64,000 nt of DNA from Deroplatys truncata. Its lineage: Eukaryota; Arthropoda; Insecta; Mantodea; Mantidae. This document shows positions 57,100-64,000 of the stretch, piece by piece. Below the pieces are notes generated by a model that worked only from the letters and a program-made list of their open reading frames with translations, did not search any database and was not told where the DNA came from. The position numbers were made by a program, and so were the translations under genes. Numbering within the stretch: position 1 is the stretch's first letter; the number at the start of each line of letters is the position of its first letter. The DNA lies in NCBI GenBank assembly GCA_030765065.1, contig CM060975.1:259727816-259791815 (forward strand), written 5' to 3'.

Positions 57100-57570
57100 A
57101 AGAATCTTGCCAGTAATTCTCTTTCCAGACAAGATCAGGTTTTAATATCCCGACTGAGAATGGGCTATACCAAGATTACGCAGAGTTATCTTCTTTCAAA
57201 GGACCAACCACCCATCTGCCACCAGCGTAATATACTATTAACGACGAACACATAATCGTGGAATGTCCACAATACGATCAATGGAGACAATACTATCAGA
57301 TACCCAATGATTTACAAACAGTACTCAACTATTCGATGTACTCTAAGATAGTTGAATTTTTCAAAAGCATAAATTTATGTAAAAGTATATAATATTTAAT
57401 CAGTTTGATTAATTACAGTGTCAACATTTGATACTAGTTCATTGTAAAGGTTCAAAACTACCAGCATGTTAAATGAACTCATTGTTTTATTGTTAAATAT
57501 TTATTTTAAAAGTTGTAAAGTCGCGATATGACTAACATGTTAAAGCGACTATAAACTTTCAAAATAAAAA
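57100..57570 (+). pseudogene. LINE 3' end fragment, opposite orientation
   Basis: DQVLISRLRMGYTKITQSYL, LSKDQPPICHQ and then, after frame changes, SWNVHNT (the HIIVECP region), ending KIVEFFKSINLCKSI at 57392. The 3' UTR has GTCGCGATATGACTAACATG then TTAAAGCGACTATAAA and an A-rich end (CAAAATAAAAAAG) near 57570. It is the tail of a LINE related to the one at 56390-57014. Confidence 0.75.
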
Positions 57571-58949
57571 AGAGACTATATTGACGTTACTTACACTGTT
57601 ATTATTTCTTTCAAAATGAGATTCTCAATAAATAGGCAGGCCGAATGTGACAGTGCGGAAGTCACTCAGCTGAATTCACGAGAAGTCATAGTTACAAACT
57701 GTGATATTTGTGATTGTTCAACAATCGCTTTGCATAGTGTTTTCTCAGTACTTTTATTTTGTTTTTATAGTGCCCTGGGAGTTTTAATTAACTATTTGTT
57801 TAAATGTCTTGTAATTTCATAAAGAACTGGGAGGGATAGGTAAATTAAATTAATTATATCGTCATTCGAGTTTAAAATGCTACCGTGTAACGTCGGGTAA
57901 ACCAACTGGTAGATAAATAAATCTAAATTTGGCATTTTCACTTTCGCCGGCCTTTCCCTACAATTGCTTCATATATTTTTGTAATATAATCGATTACGTT
58001 TGCAACCAACGATGAGACTCTGCAGGTGAAGCTGGTGTTGAAACATTTGCAGGTTACGGTTTTGCTGTGCAGCGTTTTCAATTGGATAAAAGTGAACACA
58101 AAATGAAGATAGGGATGCTTCAGTCAGCAAGTGGTGGGTTAGTTATTGAGTTTCCTCTTCTCTCTCAGAAACTGTTACTAGTCCTTCACACAAAATTTGC
58201 ATACTACATATTTCGAAATAACGGTGGGGGTCGGCAGAGCATTCTGCAAGCTACTTTAACTGAATAATGGATTTTGTTGTTTAAAGTTTTTCCCAGTTTT
58301 GTTGTTTCACCGAGAGGGCCAAGTTGCAGCAAAACTTCACAAAGTTACGTCACCTTAGTCACCGAAGGAACGATACTTTGAAACTGTTGAGGTGAATCTA
58401 TGCTCCAAAAACCATTTTCCAATTTATTAAAGACGAAGTGCTGAAATTTTATATCAATATTGTGATGTCAGTTATCGCGTAGAAGGCGCCGACCGACCGC
58501 CATGCTGACCGGTTGAAGAGATAAGCAGGTGAAGTAGCTAGTTCTCTCGCCGAGCGTCAACACCGGAAGCGCTATCAAGATATGACGGGGTTTATTTGGA
58601 AGGATCTTTCTCCCAACCTCCTGCGAACATTCTAGAACTACTCGAAAAGTCCAGCGGCCATGAGTGCTTGCGAGTGAACCAGTCAGTAAGTGAGAGAGAG
58701 AGTGCTGTTTCTGATGAGATATAAAGTTCCGGTTCTACTTGTGAAGTTGTAACGGCAGTTGTTTGCGACGTGCAGTGACTGCTGCTACTGCGAGAGATTA
58801 CTGAGGACTTGTGTTCGACGCCCCAGCGGAAGGAAAAAGAGGATATTTCACGCTTATTTCATTACACCGCTACGTCGAGGAAAAGTGAAGTGATAGTGAA
58901 AATCGAACAAAATCACATTAGTGAAGTGGCTGGACAAAGGCACAATTCA
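57571..58949. other. Nothing recognised
   Basis: The frame 57616-57822 (68 residues) ends in a hydrophobic stretch but has no family match I can support. No repeat copies seen. Confidence 0.35.
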
Positions 58950-59695
58950 TATTTTTACTTCCTCTACTACTTACTTGTATTAAGTAGAGGAAGTATTGCA
59001 TTACATCCAAAATTTTGACAGCGAGATTTCATCGGAAATATACGTTTTGAGGCCCCTGAATCCCAAAAGAGCATTTTTAGAGAAATGTGTGTATCTGTGT
59101 CCGTTTGTCTGTTTATTGACAGCATAACTCAAAACAAAAAGTCAGCTAAACACTAAACTTAATATTAAGATTGAGCATTTCCCAAGGATGCCACACGAAG
59201 ATTTTCAAGAAACTTTCTCACCCCAAACTACCCTTTACATAGACAATTTATTTTTGTTGATTTTCTCAAAAATTGCTCCAACAATTTTGATTAAAATACC
59301 ATAAGTTTAAGATAAATGCATGACATATAAGTTGTATATCTTGAATTTTCTGGAAATAGCCTGTGAAGTCCTCTTCATTCTGAATTAATTTTATATAACT
59401 AGTAAACCGTAATAAATAGACAAAAACTTAATACAAAGAAAATTTAGATCGGATAAAACACACAATTCATATGAAATATATTTTTTGTATTATATCATTT
59501 CCTATATATTATATATAGGATACATATTATATATGTATTATATAATTTGCTATATATTATTTATTGCTAGTTTGAATCTTTAAGTACTTCAGCTTTTACT
59601 CGTGGTCATGCAAAGAGAACGGAATTTCAAAGCCATTACATAGCGATGGATTTGACTGCCGCATAAGTCTACTGTGTTTCTCTTGTACCTACACC
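58950..59695 (+). repeat. Unclassified repeat family C, copy 8 (3' truncated)
   Basis: ATTTTTACTTCCTCTACTAC, TAAGTAGAGGAAGTATTGCA, GAGATTTCATCGGAAATATA, GACAGCATAACTCAAAAC, ATTGCTCCAACAATTTTGAT and TAGCGATGGATTTGACTG. It ends at about 59695 where a SINE B fragment starts. Confidence 0.82.
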
Positions 59696-59771
59696 CGAGG
59701 TCGCGCTTTCAAACCCGGTGGAGGGCGATGGATTTTTTCGGGCGTAAAAATCCTTAGCATGGCTTCCTTCA
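59696..59771 (+). repeat. SINE-like repeat B, copy 6 (5' part)
   Basis: CTTTCAAACCCGGTGGAGGG (B-box side of the head), GCGATGGATTTTTTCGGGCG, TAAAAATCCTTAGCATGGCT and TCCTTC, then it breaks off. Confidence 0.85.
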
Positions 59772-60404
59772 TTTTCATCTAATTAGGGTTATGCTTAAAA
59801 TGGTACAAAGAAATATTGGGAAGATCCTTAAACAGATAATATCCAAATTATGTTAAGAAAACCAAAGTTGGGAAATATTCACGTTGAGGAAACTTGTTTT
59901 AAGCTTTATTTCAAGTGGAACGTGATAGGTGATATGCTTTGTCAAGTATACACGAGCAGTAAATGCGTGACCTTCCAGAGAATTCGTTTTGCGTCGCAAA
60001 TATGGATTATTTTAAATCAGATGGGCAAGGACATCGGGACAGGGAAAAAGGAATTATGAGAAAATGAAGCAAAACAAAGCTGGTATGAATGAGTGTGTTG
60101 TAACTTAAAAGAAAATGACGATAGACTGGCCTGTTACCAGGCCTCGGTTTTGGGTCACGGAATTAGCAGACTGAAGTTGGGAACGCACGGGTTTGAGTTG
60201 ATGTCCTAGCCGGGGTGTGGGGTAGCACTTTCAACCTAAAGGTAGTTGCGTAGCGAAGGTCACTGTGGACATTCATATTGCTGTTTGGTCCTGGTTAATG
60301 CAGTCCCCTTACCTATTCGAGATCCAGTTAGCAAAGCACTATAGTTTCATGGTATTTACATATTCATTGATATTTTGTTAGTGTTAATTGCTCTCACATG
60401 AAAC
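59772..60404. other. Mostly unassigned
   Basis: A weak B-box-like GCACGGGTTTGAGTTGA occurs near 60195. No coding motif is recognised in the 69-residue frame at 59850-60059. Confidence 0.3.
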
Positions 60405-61040
60405 ATGTCGAAGAATACGAGTACCAAGCGTTCCCGTCAGGATGTACCTCCTTCGTATATAGAAGTTTGGAAAGGAACATTTTCTCATCAAAGGAAACAA
60501 CACTGCATATTGCAAACGCTGCAAAAAATACATTTTGTCAGATCTCGATTCTTTCAAAAACACTGCAATGGCAAAATACACACGAAAAATGTTAAATTCA
60601 GCAATCTACAGAGGTCTTCAACATCACAATCAAAATAGAAAATCAGAAAGAATTTTATCGAGATTTGTGTAGCATGTTAGTACATGCCAACATCCATTTC
60701 AACGAGATCGAAAATAAATATATTAAAGCGTTTCAAGAAAAATATATGGGTTCGTAATTGCTCTGCTTCAAAAACTGAAAAATCACACTCTGTTATTGCA
60801 AGTATGAACGCCAAATTAAAAAAAATGTCCTTTTGGCTTTGCAAATATGGTGCCATTAAGGACGTTTTATTGGATTCAAACAATGAATACAAATCCACAG
60901 AATTTGATTTGTGTGATATCCCATTCTTTCGTTATGCACCTGTCACATCGTGTGACGAAGAACGAAGTTTTTCTAGCTATAAACTCATTTTAAGTGAAAA
61001 TAGATGTTTTTATTTGATACATTGTGTATGCACCTTGTAA
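60405..61040 (+). pseudogene. hAT transposase / CGGBP1-like remnant, core deleted
   Basis: The 5' part (MSKNTSTKRSRQDVPPSY, then in another frame AYCKRCKKYILSDLDSFKNT) has a CxxC zinc-finger-like start as in CGGBP1-type and hAT proteins. The 3' frame 60684-61040 gives AKLKKMSFWLCKYG, EFDLCDIPFFRYAPVTSCDE and ERSFSSYKLILSENR, the conserved C-terminal dimerisation region of hAT transposases. The long RNase-H-like catalytic core that should separate them is missing, and the frame changes at least twice. No terminal inverted repeats or 8-base duplication were found. Confidence 0.75.
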
Positions 61041-61339
61041 TTCGCTGCAATGACATGTAAAGAAGTGTATTGTATTAATTTGCATTATTTGGGTTATTAC
61101 TTTATGTATTTATTTATTTTAAATATTTATGTATATGGTGCAATGAAGTTTGAAGAAATCTATTTTGTGATATGTATATTGTTTGCACTATTTTTTCTGT
61201 CGTGGAAAATGGCTGTTTCAGAATGTTAAAACAGTCAGGCAAAACTGTTATGTTAGGCAATTAGTTTCCTTATTCGATACGCACTGCAAAATATATCGTT
61301 TATTTTGCGCCCAATTGTGACTAGGTGTTTACATGTTAA
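61041..61339. other. Nothing recognised
   Basis: AT-rich 3' flank of the hAT-like remnant. Confidence 0.3.
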
Positions 61340-62060
61340 GGCAAGGACTCCTGCACGCGTTACCTGCCATTCCACTCAAACTAAACAACACAGTGGTTCG
61401 TGTGCTCCTAACTTCATGCGTCTCGGAACCCTGAACCGAGGCCTGCTTGTGACTACAGCGCTCTAGATAGTTTTGTGGCGTAGGTCTACCCGGAACCGAA
61501 GCTTTCCTCCTATGCCTAAGAAAGGCGCCAACCGAGTGGCACTCCCCTCCGTTGGATTTACTATTAGGCCCATATGTACCTGGTTTTCTAACACTCCTGC
61601 TTTCGCAGGAACGGATATGGATACATCACTCAAATGCGCCAATCCCAAGGGGAAGACTACTGAAAAACCTTTGTAGGGCCGACAGTAATTTAGTACAGCG
61701 TCTGCCAGCTCTCCAGGCTCGTACCAGAGGACATTTAGGGGTCTCACAACCCCGCCTGGGCATCATCGCCCAGACACACCCAATCTCCCATGGGTTTCGG
61801 GAATCACTGTTCCGTAGAGACCAACCCAATCGGAACAGTTCCCCTTCGGGAAGGGTTCAGATGTTCGGCCCGACGTATTTCTGGTAACGCCAGAAATACC
61901 ACGAGTGCTAGAGGTACCAACGTTCGCACCAAGGTAGCTGAAGTCGTCAGAACCCCTCCCCTTAGGGAAAGCGGTTTTGATACTCTAAAATCCGATTTGA
62001 TTCTTCTACAAACGATGTATGAACAGGGAGGTTACCAGAATATCTGAATAACAAAAGCAA
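61340..62060 (+). other. GC-richer block with overlapping open frames, unassigned
   Basis: Composition differs from the AT-rich surroundings. Open frames lie at 61473-61676, 61552-61887 and 61790-62047 on the plus strand and 61463-61747 on the minus strand. None has a motif I recognise. A perfect hairpin (ATTTCTGG, TAACG, CCAGAAAT) lies at about 61876-61896. It may be the 5' region of a retroelement, but I cannot support that. Confidence 0.3.
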
Positions 62061-62614
62061 ACGCCACAGAGTACGCTATTAACCACAATTTTTCAAAGAA
62101 TTAAAAATGCCTAAACTCCATGGTTACTCGAATTACAACTGTAAATGTAGAACAGTTAAACCTAATAGTTAGACCTCTCTAACAGTAGGGATTTCAATAA
62201 CTTAGAACAGGATAGGATAGGACTGGAAGATGTAGCGGGAAACGGTTGCTGAGCGCTATTTGTAGCGGGAAATCGTCGGTCCTTGGGCTGATGCTATCTG
62301 CTGCAGTGTTGTTCCTCCGCTATGAATGCTCGTCGGCTGTTGAGTTTTCTATTCCTGGCTTTTCCCTATATATATATATAACTTTCTCAGGGTTTTCGTG
62401 GGTGAGGAAAATTAAAAAAATTACTTCATTTCCCTTACTAAGTGTAGTTTATTAACAATTTAACTATTTATGGACGGCTAGCTTTCCCATTATTCCATTC
62501 CCACCACTTTAAATATGTTAGGAGCCCTACTATTTGCACACGCACTCCCACCCGTTTGCATACACGTGCATATTTCGCAAAAAGCGTAACACTTCGTACC
62601 GATGAAATTCTAGA

Positions 62615-62616
<2 letters not shown>
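62061..62616. other. Nothing recognised
   Basis: A short AT run (about 62366-62380) only. Confidence 0.35.

Positions 62617-62645
<29 letters not shown>
62617..62645. repeat. (GA)n microsatellite
   Basis: About 14 GA units. Confidence 0.93.
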
Positions 62646-63084
62646 GGCTCTGGGGCCTTGTTTGCCCTTATATATCTCAACCTAGTGACGCTCACCTCTG
62701 CGTTTAAAAATGTAACGACGTTTCTAATTGGTCCTCAGACCGCGTTACATTAACATGTATGAGAATATGTTACTCCAAATTCGTGCGCTTACGCGTCATC
62801 CTGGCTCGTTGTGAAGCAGGTTCCATATCTCCGTCTCTATCTGTCTCTTTCTTTTTCTCCTGACCGTTACCGGTTCCCTGCACGTTGGCTTGGTGAAAGG
62901 TGTGCTCTACTTAGAATTATGTTTTTCTTGGAATTTTGCTACCTCGCCCCTTTTCTTACAATTTGCTCTGTACAAATGTTGGATGTTGAATATTTTAACA
63001 TGTTTCTTGGTGAATTATATTCTTACTGTACAATTCTTATATATGCATAGTATATCCCCTTTCAAAGCGGAGGGGACTTAGCAC
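62646..63084. other. Nothing recognised
   Basis: No repeat or coding signal supported. Confidence 0.35.
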
Positions 63085-63443
63085 CTCGACCTACGCAGAT
63101 CTTTTGTATCTAGGCCCCTGACGGAGCGTCCCCGAGTGGGAGGGATGAGGTGAGAGGAGACAGAGGGCGGCCGGACCAGGAGGCACGACAGGCTGAGGGA
63201 ACCTTCCGCCAACACTTGCAATCCTGAAAGAAATAATGCAGATGAAAGTTGAAGTGAAATGAGAATGGAGAGAAAATGGAGGGGCAGGAAATTCGGGGGA
63301 ATTAATGATCCATCCCAACATTCGCCTGGCAACCCGGGGAAACCCCCGAAAAAACCCATGGTCAGGAAGGTCGGTCATGGGAATCGAACCCACGACCTCC
63401 CGAATGCGGGTCCCAGACGTTACCGCCTGACCTATCCCGCTCT
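63085..63443 (-). repeat. SINE-like repeat G, copy 3 (full length with tRNA head)
   Basis: On the minus strand: GAGCGGGATAGGTCAGGCGG (A-box region), then GGAGGTCGTGGGTTCGATTC (B box). The core follows with CCATGGGTTTTTTCGGGGG, TTTCCCCGGGTTGCCAGGCG and AATGTTGGGATGGATCATTA, and the tail has TTTCAGGATTGCAAGTGTTG and GATACAAAAGATCTGCG. The complete order makes it the reference for the copies at 31910 and 50451. Confidence 0.87.
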
Positions 63444-64000
63444 GTTCAGTAACGTAGAATTAAAGTAGCAGTTGCACTGTGTGAAACTTTGTAAATTGAG
63501 AAGCATTACTCATATCGATATTCGGTGAAATCTTCTTCATCTTTTATGTATAGAGACAAGATGAAAGCCTACTACAGAAAAATGCATTCTTGTTAACTTT
63601 TATCCTTAAATAGAATAATTTTTATGGTAATACCTAACTCGAAAATATTCGCTTATGTTAAATTGTCCTTAAATTTGAAGAATTATAATTTTTTAAACTT
63701 CATAAGGTTTTAAATGACTTCATAGCGCAAAACATTAAAGATTAATTTTGATCATAAAATGTTATCATATTTTAGTATTAATACCGACTGACTGGTGTCA
63801 AGGGAATGTTCTTTTGTTTCTCATAAGATAATGTAAAGAGCTTGTAATATAACATACATAATTATGTTGGTTTGCTCTCAAATATTTTATTTTTATCTCA
63901 ATTACAAAATGTGTATTACCACAGTGTTAGTGGTATTGCTTTGTTGAAACTATTAATTTTATGCAAAAATGCATCCGATTAAAAAGGGGTATATGAAAAA
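63444..64000. other. AT-rich, nothing recognised
   Basis: No feature seen to the end of the window. Confidence 0.35.

Noticed and set aside
57616..57822. 68-residue frame with a C-terminal hydrophobic segment
   Set aside because: No recognisable domain, no neighbouring exon and AT-driven composition.
1..64000. CRISPR arrays, bacterial operons, prophage or integron
   Set aside because: No regularly spaced direct repeats, ribosome-binding sites or bacterial gene content. The sequence is animal-like and transposon-rich.

Overview
The window reads as intergenic DNA from a large, AT-rich, transposon-laden arthropod nuclear genome. Several full-length mariner-type elements with TA target duplications, many tRNA-headed SINE-like repeats, Penelope-like and non-LTR retroelement remnants and long microsatellites are present. 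The repeat style fits a polyneopteran insect (cockroach, termite, stick insect or orthopteran), but that is inference. I found no host gene, rRNA, credible tRNA gene, CRISPR array or bacterial operon. Every open frame with recognisable content belongs to a transposable element, and every one is broken.

Layout. 1-9.4 kb: a 641-bp MITE (1270-1910), a CTA microsatellite, a full-length DD34D mariner (4256-5540), a mariner remnant (~5960-6305), a full-length Tc1-like DD34E element (6603-8006) and the 3' end of another mariner-like element (8768-9340). 9.8-17.8 kb: SINE-like repeats, two copies of an unclassified ~850-bp repeat (called family C here), an inverted SINE pair and a Tc1-like pseudogene (15124-15969). 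17.8-20.2 kb is featureless. 20.2-22.8 kb: a transposase remnant and a SINE split by a 1.83-kb mariner-like element with ~290-bp inverted repeats. 24.3-25.1 kb: an LTR-like repeat. 26.36-28.81 kb: a foldback mariner derivative and a nearly complete DD41D mariner-like element.

28.9-39.5 kb: SINEs, microsatellites, a family C copy with a CATA array inside it, and a DD34D mariner (36487-37754). 39.5-43.0 kb: two Penelope-like fragments in opposite orientation. One is split by a 1991-bp gag-only non-LTR insertion with an 11-bp target duplication, and the two are joined by one end of the 20.9-kb mariner family. 44.4-54.5 kb: two further LTR-like repeats and five family C units, four of them in one inverted cluster. 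56-64 kb: a tandem tRNA-headed repeat, two LINE tail fragments in opposite orientation, family C copy 8, a hAT/CGGBP1-like remnant, an unassigned GC-richer block and a final SINE.

The genes do not work together as a pathway. What the window records is insertion history: transposons inside SINEs, a LINE inside a Penelope element, a SINE inside an old repeat, and microsatellites that grew inside repeats. The strongest candidates for something undescribed are family C (eight main copies plus two fragments, no coding capacity), the gag-only retroelement, and the nested-palindrome mariner derivative.
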